A stretch of DNA of 54,309 nucleotides, from contig NZ_JALNUP010000026.1 of NCBI RefSeq assembly GCF_026540855.1, positions 1 through 54,309 on the forward strand, in the 5' to 3' direction. The notes beneath the pieces are model-generated. The model was given only the letters and a program-made list of their open reading frames with translations. It was not told where the DNA came from and searched no databases. Below are positions 1-9,121 of this stretch, piece after piece. Every line of letters starts with the position of its first letter. Positions within the stretch are counted from its first letter, which is position 1. Made by a program: the position numbers and the translations under genes. Origin of the DNA: Sphingomonas sp. GC_Shp_5. GTDB lineage: Bacteria > Pseudomonadota > Alphaproteobacteria > Sphingomonadales > Sphingomonadaceae.

Positions 1-21
1 CGTCACCCGCCATCGGCAGAG

Positions 22-41
22 ACCCCAGCTTTCGCTGGGGT
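22..41. repeat. REP-like extragenic hairpin, copy 1
   Basis: Perfect 8-bp stem ACCCCAGC / GCTGGGGT around a TTTC loop. It lies 12 bp beyond the stop of the minus-strand aminotransferase. The same stem with a TCTC loop recurs at 32331-32350 and a degenerate relative sits near 1363-1382, so this is a dispersed extragenic repeat rather than a gene-specific terminator. No T-tract follows on the minus strand. Confidence 0.6.
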
Positions 42-53
42 GACGAGGATATC

Positions 54-1262
54 TTACCCCGCGTTGCGCGACGGGGTGTTGACCCCCATCGATTGCAGAT
101 ACTTCTTCACGTTGCGCGCCGCCTGGCGCAGCCGCTGCTCGTTCTCGACCATCGCGATGCGCACGAAGCCCTCGCCGTTCTCGCCATAGCCGACGCCCGG
201 TGCCACGGCGACCTTGGCGTGGGTGAGCAGCTGCTTGGAGAATTCAAGGCTGCCGAGATGCGCCACCGCCGGCGGCAGCGGCGCCCAGGCGAACATCGAC
301 GCGCGCGGGGAGGGGATGTCCCAGCCGGCGCGGCCGAAGCTCTCGACCAGCACGTCGCGGCGGTGCTGGTAGAGCTGGCGGTTCTTCTCGACGATGTCTT
401 GCGGGCCGTTGAGTGCGGCGCAGGCGGCGGCCTGGATCGGCGTGAACGCGCCATAGTCGAGGTAGCTCTTCACCCGGGTGAGCGCCGCGATCAGCTGCTT
501 GTTGCCGACCGCAAAGCCGATCCGCCAGCCTGCCATCGAATAGGTCTTGCTGAGCGAGGTGAACTCGATCGCGACGTCCTTGGCGCCCTTGACCTGGAGG
601 ATCGAGGGCGTCGGGTTGCCGTCATAATAGAGCTCGGAATAAGCGAGGTCGGAAATGATCCAGACCTTGTTCTCCTTCGCCCAGGCGACCAGCCGCTCGT
701 AGAAGGCGAGGTCCACCGCTTCGGCGGTGGGGTTGGACGGATAGTTGACCACCAGGATGCTCGGCCTCGGCACGGTGAAGTTCATCGCCCGCTCGAGGCT
801 CTCGAAATAATGCTCGTCGGGCGTGGTCGGCACCGCGCGGATGGTCGCGCCGGCGATGATGAAGCCGAAGGTGTGGATCGGGTAGGAGGGATTGGGCGCG
901 AGCACCACGTCGCCCGGCGCGGTGATCGCGGTGGCGAGGCTGGCGAGCCCCTCCTTGGAGCCCATCGTCACCACAACCTCGGTCTCGGGATCGAGATCGA
1001 CCCCGAAGCGGCGGCCATAATAGTTCGCCTGGGCGCGGCGCAGCCCGGGAATGCCCTTCGACTGCGAATAGCCATGCGCGTCGGGCTTCATCGCCACCTC
1101 GCACAATTTGTCGAGCACGTGGCTCGGCGGCGGCAGATCGGGGTTACCCATGCCGAGATCGATGATGTCCTCGCCGGCCGCGCGCGCCGCCGCTCGCATG
1201 CCGTTGACCTCGGCGATGACATAGGGGGGGAGACGGCGGATGCGGTAGAAATCGTCGGACAT
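54..1262 (-). CDS. alaC: AlaC-like class I/II PLP aminotransferase
   Basis: A 402-residue fold-type I pyridoxal-phosphate aminotransferase of the AlaC/YfdZ group, which makes alanine from pyruvate using glutamate and is often labelled LL-diaminopimelate aminotransferase. The N-terminus FYRIRRLPPYV and the pattern DLGMGNPDLPPP are typical of the group. VNYPSNPTAE is the NPT substrate/cofactor segment, and SLSKTYSMAGWRIGFAVG carries the Schiff-base lysine. The start at 1262 is chosen over the upstream 1283 because AGAAAGG lies about 8 nt before this ATG. The gene stands alone on the minus strand and ends at a REP-like hairpin. Family assignment is firm; substrate is inferred from similarity. 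Confidence 0.88.
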   Translation of the reverse strand: MSDDFYRIRRLPPYVIAEVNGMRAAARAAGEDIIDLGMGNPDLPPPSHVLDKLCEVAMKPDAHGYSQSKGIPGLRRAQANYYGRRFGVDLDPETEVVVTMGSKEGLASLATAITAPGDVVLAPNPSYPIHTFGFIIAGATIRAVPTTPDEHYFESLERAMNFTVPRPSILVVNYPSNPTAEAVDLAFYERLVAWAKENKVWIISDLAYSELYYDGNPTPSILQVKGAKDVAIEFTSLSKTYSMAGWRIGFAVGNKQLIAALTRVKSYLDYGAFTPIQAAACAALNGPQDIVEKNRQLYQHRRDVLVESFGRAGWDIPSPRASMFAWAPLPPAVAHLGSLEFSKQLLTHAKVAVAPGVGYGENGEGFVRIAMVENEQRLRQAARNVKKYLQSMGVNTPSRNAG

Positions 1263-1362
1263 GGGGCACCTTTCTGCGTCCACCCTATCCTTTAGCGCCC
1301 GGCGAAACCATCCTTTCGCGCCCGTTTAGTCTGCGGCGCTTCGCATCTGCCACCAGGGCGTC

Positions 1363-1440
1363 ACCCCTGCGCAAGCTGGGGTCTTTCACGAGGGCAGGCG
1401 GCAGGAGCCGCTTGGGGCCGCAGCCTTCGCTGGGGCGACG
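1363..1440. repeat. Degenerate REP-like extragenic repeat region
   Basis: The 265-bp gap between the aminotransferase and the TonB receptor holds an imperfect stem (ACCCC-t-GC gcaa GC-t-GGGGT, 1363-1382). Further on are GGCAGGAGCCGC and CAGC-CTTC-GCTGGGG, close to the sequence around 32315-32350 (CAGGAGCCGCC then CCCCAGC-TCTC-GCTGGGG). It looks like an older, mutated copy of the hairpins at 22-41 and 32331-32350. No gene is seen here. Confidence 0.4.
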
Positions 1441-1548
1441 GAGCGGATATCGAGGCTTCCCCACCGCCGCGGTGCCTGTATATGGCCAAATATATCAGGG
1501 AATGGCGCGGCAACGTCCGCGTGTAACAGGTCAGTACGGGGGCAACGA

Positions 1549-4029
1549 ATGACCAAGCGGCTCGGCGGCATGATTTCGGCGGCGGCACTGGGTTGCGCGC
1601 TCGCGACACCGGCATGGGCGCAGGGTGCCGGCGCCGCGATCCCCGAGCAGAACGCCGTCGCCGCGACCGGCGAGAATTCCACCGCTGCGACCCGCCCGAC
1701 GCGAGTCGCCGCCGACGATGGCTCCGCCGCCCTGCCCGAGATCCTCGTCACCGCACGGCGTCGCTCGGAGGATGCTCAAGCCGTGCCGAGCGGGCTATCG
1801 GTGGTCGGCGGCGACCTGCTCGATCGCTCCTATACGGTGAACACCCAGCAGCTGTCGCAACTGGTGCCGGCGCTCAACTACAGCTCGGCCAACCCGCGCA
1901 ACACCGCCTTCACCATCCGCGGTCTCGGCAGCAGCGTGGTCGCGGTCAGCCAGGCCAATGACGGGCTCGAGCCCGGCGTCGGCTATTACGTCGACCAGGT
2001 CTATCATGCCCGTCCGGCGACCGCGGCATTCGATTTCAGCGACATCGAGCAGATCGAGGTGCTGCGCGGGCCGCAGGGCACGCTGTTCGGCAAGAACACC
2101 ACCGCCGGCGCGATCAACATTACTACCCGCGCGCCGACCTTCACCCCCGAAGGCCAGGCCGAGATCAGCTATGGCAGCTTCAACTTCGTTCAGGCCAAGG
2201 CGGCGGTGTCGGGCCCGATCAGCGACAATCTTGCGGGCCGCGTGTCGGTGGTCAGCACCCGGCGTGACGGAGTGATCGACAACGTCCGCACCGGCCGCGC
2301 CAACAACGGCGTCGGCAACCAGGCGATCCGCGGCCAGTTGCTGTTCAAGCCGTCGGACGATCTGTCGGTGCGGCTCACCGGCGATTTTACCAATTTCCAG
2401 AGCAATTGCTGCACCCAGGTCTATTACGATGTCGCGGTGCGGCCGACGACGGGCACCGACCCGACGATGTTCCGCACCGCCTCGCGCCAATATGGCGGCC
2501 CCGCTGGGCTCGCCGCGCAGTTCGGCTATGCGCCGCCGAGCACCAACCCTTATGACCGCAAGACCGACATCGACGCGGCGCTGGGGGTGGATACCAACGA
2601 GGGCGGCGTCTCGGCGATCGTCGACTGGAACCTCGGCGCCGTGACGCTGACCTCGGTCAGCGCCTGGCGGTTCTGGAACTGGGATGCCGCCAACGATCGC
2701 GATTATACTGGCATCCAGATCCAGACCGAGCAGCACATCCCCTCGCGCCAGGACCAGTACAGCCAGGAATTGCGCTTCGCCTCCAACGGCGATCATGCCC
2801 TGAGCTATGTCGGCGGGCTGTACTTCTTCCGCCAGCGGGTGATCGGGCGGCCGATCTCGATCTACGGGTCGCAGGCCGCGCGCTGGCTGATCGGCACCAC
2901 CACCGGCACCGGCGCCGCCGCGATCGCGGTCCCCGCCAATCTGCTCGACGGCTTCGGCACCGACGGCCGCACCGATTTCCAGTCGAACAGCTACGCCGCG
3001 TTCGGCGAGGTCAACTGGCGCCCGGTCGACCGGCTGACGCTGACCGGCGGGCTGCGCTACACCTATGAGGATAAGAAGGGCACCTACGACACCTTCACCT
3101 TCGGCGGGCTGCAGACCACCAACGCCGCGCTAAACGCCGCCAAGCTCTCGATCCTGCGCGGCCAGAGCTATGACGCCAAGGTCAACGACGGTGCGCTGAC
3201 CGGCCGCGCCAACATCTCCTATGAGGTGGTGGACGACATCTTCACCTACGCCAGCTTCGCGCGCGGCGCGAAATCGGGCGGGATCAACATGTCTGGCCTG
3301 CCGCTCAACAACCAGAACCTGCCCGCGCTCAACACCGCGGTGGTGCGCCCCGAAGAGAATACCGCCTATGAGGTCGGGGTGAAGACCCGGCTGTTTGACC
3401 GCCGCCTGATCCTCAACATCGATGGCTTCTACACCCGCGTCACCGATTTCCAGGCCAATGTCACCGATACCAACGCCGCCGCGGCGCTGCGTACCTATCT
3501 CGCCAACATCCCGCAGGTGACGGTGAAGGGCTTCGAGGCGGACGCCACTGCCGCGGTGACCCGCCACCTGACGCTGCGCGCCAGCGTCGCTTATGCCGAT
3601 GGCAAATACGCCTCCTACCCGGCGGCGCCATGCCCGATCGAGCGGATCGGCAACACCACCGCGGTGTGCGACCTCTCCGGCCAGCAGCTGCCGAGCCTGC
3701 CGAAATGGGCCTACACCTTGGGCGCCGATTATGCCCAGCCGATCGGCGACGCCGGCAGTGGCTTCCTCCACGTCGATTCGAACACCCGCACCCGCCAGTT
3801 CGGCGATCCGACCGGCTCGGCCTATACGGTGATCAACGGCTATACGGTGGTCAACGGCAGCATCGGCTATCGCTCCACCGAGGGCTGGGAGCTGGCGGTG
3901 TTCGCCCGCAACCTGCTCGACAAGGATTATATCCAGAACGTTACCGTCCAGGCCGGCAATTCCGGGCTGATCCTGGCGACGCCGAGCGACCCGCGCACCA
4001 TCGGCGTCACCTTCCGCATCCGCCGCTGA
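1549..4029 (+). CDS. TonB-dependent receptor
   Basis: An 826-residue outer-membrane receptor that would import a siderophore, vitamin, sugar or other small ligand using TonB energy. Residues 1-25 form a signal peptide ending A-W-A before Q. A TonB-box-like stretch LPEILVTARR is near residue 64. The plug follows, with IEQIEVLRGPQGTLFGKNT and GAINITTRAP, and then a long beta-barrel with alternating aromatic strands to the C-terminal GVTFRIRR. GGGGGCAACGA precedes the ATG. It stands before phaC with a 69-bp gap. No neighbour names the substrate. The barrel is shorter than that of the second receptor (29-32 kb) and belongs to the common sphingomonad FecA/CirA-like type. Confidence 0.9.
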   Translation: MTKRLGGMISAAALGCALATPAWAQGAGAAIPEQNAVAATGENSTAATRPTRVAADDGSAALPEILVTARRRSEDAQAVPSGLSVVGGDLLDRSYTVNTQQLSQLVPALNYSSANPRNTAFTIRGLGSSVVAVSQANDGLEPGVGYYVDQVYHARPATAAFDFSDIEQIEVLRGPQGTLFGKNTTAGAINITTRAPTFTPEGQAEISYGSFNFVQAKAAVSGPISDNLAGRVSVVSTRRDGVIDNVRTGRANNGVGNQAIRGQLLFKPSDDLSVRLTGDFTNFQSNCCTQVYYDVAVRPTTGTDPTMFRTASRQYGGPAGLAAQFGYAPPSTNPYDRKTDIDAALGVDTNEGGVSAIVDWNLGAVTLTSVSAWRFWNWDAANDRDYTGIQIQTEQHIPSRQDQYSQELRFASNGDHALSYVGGLYFFRQRVIGRPISIYGSQAARWLIGTTTGTGAAAIAVPANLLDGFGTDGRTDFQSNSYAAFGEVNWRPVDRLTLTGGLRYTYEDKKGTYDTFTFGGLQTTNAALNAAKLSILRGQSYDAKVNDGALTGRANISYEVVDDIFTYASFARGAKSGGINMSGLPLNNQNLPALNTAVVRPEENTAYEVGVKTRLFDRRLILNIDGFYTRVTDFQANVTDTNAAAALRTYLANIPQVTVKGFEADATAAVTRHLTLRASVAYADGKYASYPAAPCPIERIGNTTAVCDLSGQQLPSLPKWAYTLGADYAQPIGDAGSGFLHVDSNTRTRQFGDPTGSAYTVINGYTVVNGSIGYRSTEGWELAVFARNLLDKDYIQNVTVQAGNSGLILATPSDPRTIGVTFRIRR

Positions 4030-4098
4030 GGGAGGAGGCGCGAAGTTCTTTCCCTTGCCCCGGTCGAGCGGCTAAGGCGCTGGCCCAAGAGAAAAGCC

Positions 4099-5829
4099 AT
4101 GGCCGACCCTGCCGACCAACCATCCACTGCGATCCCGAGCCTGGCCGAGCTCCAGCAGTGGACCTGGGTGCTCGGCCGCGCCCAGCAGATGATGATGGAA
4201 CAGGGGTTCGATCTCGCCGAGGCCATGATGCCGGCAGATACACCCGCCGCCGCCGCGCTGGGGGGCGCCCATGATTATTGGAGTGACAGCATCGCGCTGT
4301 GGCAACGCTGGCTCGACCCGGCAGCAGCGGCGCCGCCACCCGCCGCGTCAGACGGCGACCCGCGCGATCGCCGCTTCACCGCGCCGGCCTGGCGCGACGA
4401 TCCGCTGTTCGACTGGATCCGCCGAAGTTATCATCTGCTCGCCGGCCGCATGCTCGGCGAGGTCGATGCGCTCGCCGATCTGCCCGATCGCCAGCGCGAG
4501 CAGCTGCGCTTCGCCACCAGGGCGCTGGTCGACGCGATCAGCCCGGCCAATTTCCCGCTCACCAACCCCGAGGTGATCGAGCGGACGATCGCCACCAACG
4601 GCCAGAACCTGCTCGACGGGCTGCAGCACATGCTCGCCGATCTCGCCCGCGGCCAGCTCACCCACAGCGACGGCAACGCCTTCGAGCTCGGCCGCAACCT
4701 CGCGACCACGCCGGGCAAGGTGATCAAGCGCACGCCTTTGTACGAGCTGATCCATTATGCGCCCACCACCGACACGGTGCTCGCGACCCCGCTGGTGATC
4801 TTCCCGCCGTGGATCAACCGCTTCTACATCCTCGATCTCACGCCCGAGAAGAGCTTCATCCGCTGGGCGGTGGCGCAGGGGATCAGCGTGTTCGCGGTGT
4901 CGTGGAAGTCGGCCGACGCGACGATGAAGGACGTGAGCTGGGACGATTACGTCGTCGCCCAGGCCGAGGTGGTGGAGACCATCCGCGCGCTGCTGGCGGT
5001 GCCCGCGGTGCACGCGATCGGCTATTGTGTCGCCGGCACCACGCTCGCCGCGACTCTGGCCTGGCTTGCCGCGCGCGGTGAGGCGGAGCAGATCGCCAGC
5101 GCCACCTTCTTCACCGCGCAGGTCGATTTCGCCGAGGCGGGCGATCTTGCCTATTTCGTCGACGACGACGCGCTGGCGCTGATCCGCGCGGTCTCGCCCG
5201 AGGGCTTCCTCGATGGCCGCTACATGGCGGCGACCTTCAACCTGCTGCGTGGCCGCGACCTGATCTGGAGCTATGTCACCAACCATTATCTGCTCGGGCG
5301 CGATTACCCGCCGTTCGACCTGCTTCACTGGAACGCCGACACCACCAACCTCCCGCTCGACTGGCATCTCGGTTATCTGACCGATCTGTACCGCGACAAT
5401 CTGCTGGTGCAGCCCGGCGCGCTGGCGATCCGCGGTGTGCCGCTCGATCTCTCCCGCGTCGCCACTCCAAGCTACGTCCAGGCCGGGCGCGACGATCATA
5501 TCGCGCCGGCGGCGAGCGTCTGGTCGATCACCCGGCTGTTCCGCGGCCCGATGCGCTTCGTGCTCGCCGGCTCGGGGCATATCGCGGGCGTGGTCAACCC
5601 GCCGGCCGCGGGCAAATACCAATATTGGACCAACGATGCCCCCGCCGACACGCTCGACGCCTTCGTTGCCGGTGCCACCGAGACCAAGGGCAGCTGGTGG
5701 CCCGACTGGAGCGCCTGGCTGCGCCGCCACGGCGATGCCATGGTGCCGGCGACCGGCGCCCGGTTACCGGGGGAGGGCACGCTGCCCGCGCTCGGCGACG
5801 CGCCCGGCGACTATGTCCGCACGCGCTGA
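4099..5829 (+). CDS. phaC: Class I poly(3-hydroxyalkanoate) synthase
   Basis: This 576-residue polymerase converts (R)-3-hydroxyacyl-CoA to polyester and CoA at the surface of storage granules. Length and the N-terminal helical region ([19 protein letters not shown], then NFPLTNPE) match class I PhaC. The lipase-like box GYCVAG places the nucleophile at Cys310. The triad continues with Asp in AGRDDHIAP (about 465) and His in [12 protein letters not shown] (about 493). The reductase phaB lies 15 kb away on the same strand (20817-21539), so the pathway genes are split. No phasin or phaR is visible next to it. Confidence 0.95.
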   Translation: MADPADQPSTAIPSLAELQQWTWVLGRAQQMMMEQGFDLAEAMMPADTPAAAALGGAHDYWSDSIALWQRWLDPAAAAPPPAASDGDPRDRRFTAPAWRDDPLFDWIRRSYHLLAGRMLGEVDALADLPDRQREQLRFATRALVDAISPANFPLTNPEVIERTIATNGQNLLDGLQHMLADLARGQLTHSDGNAFELGRNLATTPGKVIKRTPLYELIHYAPTTDTVLATPLVIFPPWINRFYILDLTPEKSFIRWAVAQGISVFAVSWKSADATMKDVSWDDYVVAQAEVVETIRALLAVPAVHAIGYCVAGTTLAATLAWLAARGEAEQIASATFFTAQVDFAEAGDLAYFVDDDALALIRAVSPEGFLDGRYMAATFNLLRGRDLIWSYVTNHYLLGRDYPPFDLLHWNADTTNLPLDWHLGYLTDLYRDNLLVQPGALAIRGVPLDLSRVATPSYVQAGRDDHIAPAASVWSITRLFRGPMRFVLAGSGHIAGVVNPPAAGKYQYWTNDAPADTLDAFVAGATETKGSWWPDWSAWLRRHGDAMVPATGARLPGEGTLPALGDAPGDYVRTR

Positions 5830-5945
5830 GCGGGGCCGATCAGGGCTGCTGCCGATCCCGGCGCGCTTTAAGTCGGCCGCGCCTCTTGCCCCCACCCCCC
5901 GGCATGCCATATTTCTCTAACATCATGCAGCTTTCACCTTTCACC

Positions 5946-6290
5946 ATGGCCGGTCGCCCCGACGACGGTTCCGACGACGGCGCTGGCGGCAACGGCAGCG
6001 GCACCGGGGTCGCCACCAAGACGCGCACCCGCACCAAGCAGCCGACGCCTTACCGGGTGCTGATGCTCAACGACGATTACACGCCGATGGAATTCGTCGT
6101 GCTGTGCCTGCAGCGCTTCTTCCGGATGGACATGGAGGCGGCGACGCGGGTGATGCTCCACGTCCACCAGAAGGGCGTCGGCGTGTGCGGCACGTTCAGC
6201 TACGAGGTCGCGGAAACCAAGGTCGGCCAGGTGATGGACTTCGCCCGCCAAAACCAGCACCCGCTGCAATGCACGCTGGAGAAGGCCTGA
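5946..6290 (+). CDS. clpS: ATP-dependent Clp protease adaptor ClpS
   Basis: A 114-residue adaptor that binds N-degron substrates and the ClpA N-domain, passing proteins to ClpAP. The core is [18 protein letters not shown], with the substrate-pocket Asn-Asp-Asp, followed by [20 protein letters not shown] and the C-terminal [12 protein letters not shown] glycine/aspartate-rich, probably disordered N-terminus of about 35 residues precedes the core. In-frame starts also exist at 5904 and 5925. None has a clear Shine-Dalgarno, so 5946 (MAGRPDDG) is chosen by family resemblance. It follows phaC by 116 bp and converges with the crp-type gene. Confidence 0.93.
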   Translation: MAGRPDDGSDDGAGGNGSGTGVATKTRTRTKQPTPYRVLMLNDDYTPMEFVVLCLQRFFRMDMEAATRVMLHVHQKGVGVCGTFSYEVAETKVGQVMDFARQNQHPLQCTLEKA

Positions 6291-6327
6291 GCCGAGCGGC
6301 TAGACTAGCGGCGCCGCTGCAGGCAGG

Positions 6328-7059
6328 TCATTTGGCGGCAGGCAGCCAGCCAAGATCGATCCGGCTGCTGCGGTCGATGTAATTGGCGGCGCGGATCAGC
6401 GCCGGCTCGTTGGTGATGGTGAACCGACCGCCGGCGCGGCTGATCATTCCTTCCTCCTCGAGCTGGCGGAGCATGCGGTTGACGTGCACCGAGGTTAGCC
6501 CGGTGGCGTCGCCGATCTCCTCCTGGGTCAGCCCCAGCGCAAAGGACGCACCGATGTTGCGGTCGTCGATCCGCTGGCGGTTGCGGATCTCGATCAGCAG
6601 CGACGCCACCCGCACCTTGGCAGAGGTGCGGCCGAGTGCCGCGAGCCGATCGGTGAGGATCACCCGCTCCATCTCGTGCAGCGCCATCAGCACGCCGGTG
6701 AGGCGCGGGTGCTCGGCGATCAGCGTGCCGATCAGCGCGCGATCGAACGGCGCCACCACCGCCTCGCTCAGCGCCGCGATCGATTCGGTCGAGGTGCGGT
6801 AGACCAGCGACGAGACGCCGATCAGGTCGCCGGGAAACAGGAAGCGCAGGATCTGGCGACTGCCGTCCGGCAGCAGCACGAAGCTCATCAGCACGCCGCG
6901 GCGGACGATAAACATGTCGGCAAGCTTGTCGTGCTCGCGCAGCAGCACCGCGCCACGCCGCAGCGAGCGCTCGCGTTGTTCCAATCCGCTTAGGGCCACC
7001 ATCTCGGCCGCCGTCAGTTCAATGAGTTCGCCGATGCGATCGACGAAACAGCTGCCCAC
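6328..7059 (-). CDS. Crp/Fnr-family transcriptional regulator
   Basis: A 243-residue regulator with an N-terminal cyclic-nucleotide-binding beta-roll ([29 protein letters not shown]), a long dimer helix, and a C-terminal winged helix ([20 protein letters not shown]). The N-terminus lacks the multi-cysteine cluster of oxygen-sensing Fnr; only one Cys is seen there. It is therefore a Crp/Fnr relative of unknown effector. No ATG fits. GTG at 7059 is preferred because AAGGGGAA stands 8 nt upstream; a TTG at 7095 is the alternative. It is divergent from murA across about 150 bp with a GTTGATCAAC palindrome. Confidence 0.85.
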   Translation of the reverse strand: MGSCFVDRIGELIELTAAEMVALSGLEQRERSLRRGAVLLREHDKLADMFIVRRGVLMSFVLLPDGSRQILRFLFPGDLIGVSSLVYRTSTESIAALSEAVVAPFDRALIGTLIAEHPRLTGVLMALHEMERVILTDRLAALGRTSAKVRVASLLIEIRNRQRIDDRNIGASFALGLTQEEIGDATGLTSVHVNRMLRQLEEEGMISRAGGRFTITNEPALIRAANYIDRSSRIDLGWLPAAK

Positions 7060-7118
7060 GCGAATTTTTCCCCTTTTATCCGTGGCATGTAACAAGGCTC
7101 GGAAATCTTTGCCTTAAA

Positions 7119-7128
7119 GTTGATCAAC
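7119..7128. promoter_or_regulatory. Palindrome between the crp-type gene and murA
   Basis: A perfect 10-bp palindrome GTTGATCAAC, 60 bp upstream of the crp-type start and 80 bp upstream of murA. It resembles the half-sites of Fnr boxes (TTGAT/ATCAA) but lacks the usual 4-bp spacer, so binding by the neighbouring regulator is only a guess. Confidence 0.3.
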
Positions 7129-7208
7129 CTAACAAGGCCCCAATGATCATGGCGGGCCGATGGTTGCCGGCCTTGCACGCGCCGGGCAGCGCGCTAGAGC
7201 CTTTGGTC

Positions 7209-8492
7209 ATGGACCGTATCCTAATCCGCGGTGGCAACCGCCTCGAGGGCCGCTTGCCCATTTCCGGCGCCAAGAACGCGGCGCTTACCCTGATGCCCTG
7301 CGCCTTGCTCACCGACGAGCCGCTGACGCTACGGAATCTGCCGCGGCTCGCCGATGTCGATGGCTTCGGCCATGTGCTCAACCAGCTCGGCGCGTCGACT
7401 AAGATCGAAGGATCGCGGCCCGAGGATTTCGGCCGGGTGATGACGATCCGTGCCGGCCAGCTGACCTCAACCGAGGCGCCCTACGATATCGTGCGCAAGA
7501 TGCGCGCCTCGATCTTGGTGCTCGGCCCCGTGCTCGCGCGCGCCGGCGAGGCGACGGTGTCGCTGCCCGGCGGCTGCGCGATCGGCAATCGCCCGATCGA
7601 TCTCCACCTGAAAGCGCTGGAGGCGATCGGCGCGGAGCTCGAGATGGCGGCAGGCTATGTCCGCGCCACCGCGCCGCAAGGCCGCCTCAGCGGCGGGCGC
7701 TACCGCTTCCCGGTGGTCTCGGTCGGCGCCACCGAGAATGTGATCATGGCCGCGGTGCTCGCCAAGGGCGGTAGCTGCATCGAGAATGCCGCGCGCGAGC
7801 CCGAGATCGTCGATCTGTGCAACTGCCTGGTGGCGATGGGCGCGAAGATCAGCGGCATCGGTACCGAGACGCTGGAAATCGAGGGCGTCGACCGACTCCA
7901 TGGCGCCACCTATGCGGTGATGCCCGACCGGATCGAGGCGGGCAGCTATGCCTGCGCCGCGGCGATCACCGGCGGCTCGCTCGAGCTGGTCGGCGTGTCG
8001 GTGGCCGATATGCAGGCGACGATCGATGCGCTGCGCGAAGCCGGTGTCTCGGTCGACGAGACCAAGGACGGCATCCGGGTGTCGGCGAGCGGCCCGCTCC
8101 AGCCCGTTACCCTGTCGACCGCGCCGTTCCCGGGCTTCGCTACCGACATGCAGGCGCAGTTCATGGCGATGCTGTGCCTGGCGCAGGGCACCAGCGTGCT
8201 CACCGAGACGATCTTCGAGAACCGCTACATGCACGTGCCCGAGCTCGCGCGGATGGGCGCCGATATCCAGGTCCACGGCCGCACCGCGGTGGTCAAGGGC
8301 GTCGCCAAGCTGACCGGCGCGCCGGTGATGGCGACCGACCTTCGCGCCTCGATGAGCCTGATCCTCGCCGGGCTCGCCGCCGAGGGCGAGACCTCGGTGG
8401 CACGAGTTTATCACCTCGACCGAGGTTACGAGCGGCTGGAGGAGAAGCTCTCCGCCGTCGGCGCCGATATCGAACGCGCCAGCGACGGGTGA
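7209..8492 (+). CDS. murA: UDP-N-acetylglucosamine 1-carboxyvinyltransferase
   Basis: MurA commits UDP-GlcNAc to peptidoglycan by transferring enolpyruvate from phosphoenolpyruvate in the cytoplasm. From the ATG at 7209 it is 427 residues, the usual length. An in-frame ATG at 7143 would add an unconserved leader. The N-terminus [20 protein letters not shown] with KNAAL holds the substrate Lys-Asn pair. [16 protein letters not shown] carries the catalytic Cys (residue 123), so the enzyme is of the fosfomycin-sensitive type. GTDMQAQ-like [11 protein letters not shown] and [15 protein letters not shown] are further family blocks. It appears monocistronic. Confidence 0.96.
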   Translation: MDRILIRGGNRLEGRLPISGAKNAALTLMPCALLTDEPLTLRNLPRLADVDGFGHVLNQLGASTKIEGSRPEDFGRVMTIRAGQLTSTEAPYDIVRKMRASILVLGPVLARAGEATVSLPGGCAIGNRPIDLHLKALEAIGAELEMAAGYVRATAPQGRLSGGRYRFPVVSVGATENVIMAAVLAKGGSCIENAAREPEIVDLCNCLVAMGAKISGIGTETLEIEGVDRLHGATYAVMPDRIEAGSYACAAAITGGSLELVGVSVADMQATIDALREAGVSVDETKDGIRVSASGPLQPVTLSTAPFPGFATDMQAQFMAMLCLAQGTSVLTETIFENRYMHVPELARMGADIQVHGRTAVVKGVAKLTGAPVMATDLRASMSLILAGLAAEGETSVARVYHLDRGYERLEEKLSAVGADIERASDG

Positions 8493-8548
8493 GCCTCACC
8501 ATCACCTCGGCAGGTTGACCGCACGCCGGATCGCCTCGTCGGCCTTCC

Positions 8549-9064
8549 TCAGCCGATCCGCTCGGGCACCTCGGCAGCATCGGCGGCGATCGACTCCGCA
8601 GGGGCGACGGCCTCCCAGGGAAACACGAACCAGTCCTTGGTCACGCGGCGATCGATCGACCGCGCGCGATAGTCCACCCGCTCCGCCGAGGCGACATTGT
8701 CGATCAGCGTTGCAAAGCGCACGCCGTTGCCCCGCGCGCCCGCCGCCGCCAACGCGCCGCGAAGCTGGGCGATGGTGCGGCCCGAATCGTTGATGTCGTC
8801 CACCACCAGCAATCGCCCGCCGGCCCGGGTCCGCCCGGCGAGCCGCGCCAGCGCCAAGTCGGTCACCGCCGGCTCGCCGCCGGACCAATCCACCGACTGC
8901 ATCGGCGCGCCGATCGCGTGGCTGAGGAACACCGCCGGCACCAGCCCGCCGCGGCCGATGCCGACGATCACATCGGGCCGCCAGCCGTCGCCGGCGATCG
9001 CATCGGCCAATTGACGAACAGCGGCGACGACCTCGTCGTGCGCGACAGGGGTGAAGATCGGCAT
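8549..9064 (-). CDS. Phosphoribosyltransferase-domain protein (xanthine/guanine PRT-like)
   Basis: A 171-residue type I phosphoribosyltransferase. DVIVGIGRGGLVPAVFLS is the beta-strand/loop after the hood, and RLLLVVDDINDSGRT-like LLVVDDINDSGRT is the PRPP-binding signature. The KDWFVFPWE segment near the C-terminus resembles the base-contacting region of hypoxanthine/xanthine PRTs. It probably salvages a purine base, but the base is not decided from sequence. The start at 9064 (MPIFTPVAHDEV) fits the domain; an upstream in-frame codon at 9118 adds an unconserved leader. It is 57 bp downstream of the PLP-enzyme gene on the same strand and may be cotranscribed. Confidence 0.8.
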   Translation of the reverse strand: MPIFTPVAHDEVVAAVRQLADAIAGDGWRPDVIVGIGRGGLVPAVFLSHAIGAPMQSVDWSGGEPAVTDLALARLAGRTRAGGRLLVVDDINDSGRTIAQLRGALAAAGARGNGVRFATLIDNVASAERVDYRARSIDRRVTKDWFVFPWEAVAPAESIAADAAEVPERIG

Positions 9065-9121
9065 CGCCCGGCTATCGCGACATTGCCCGGTAGGGGCAAG
9101 TCGCGGCACCGGGCGCACCGC

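Noticed and set aside
93..1295. Long plus-strand frame opposite the AlaC-like gene
   Set aside because: It has Arg/Gly/Val-rich composition typical of the antisense of high-GC genes and no motif, while the minus strand carries a complete PLP enzyme.
7119..7128. Classical Fnr box between the crp-type gene and murA
   Set aside because: The palindrome lacks the 4-bp spacer of TTGAT-N4-ATCAA, so it is kept only as an unassigned palindrome.
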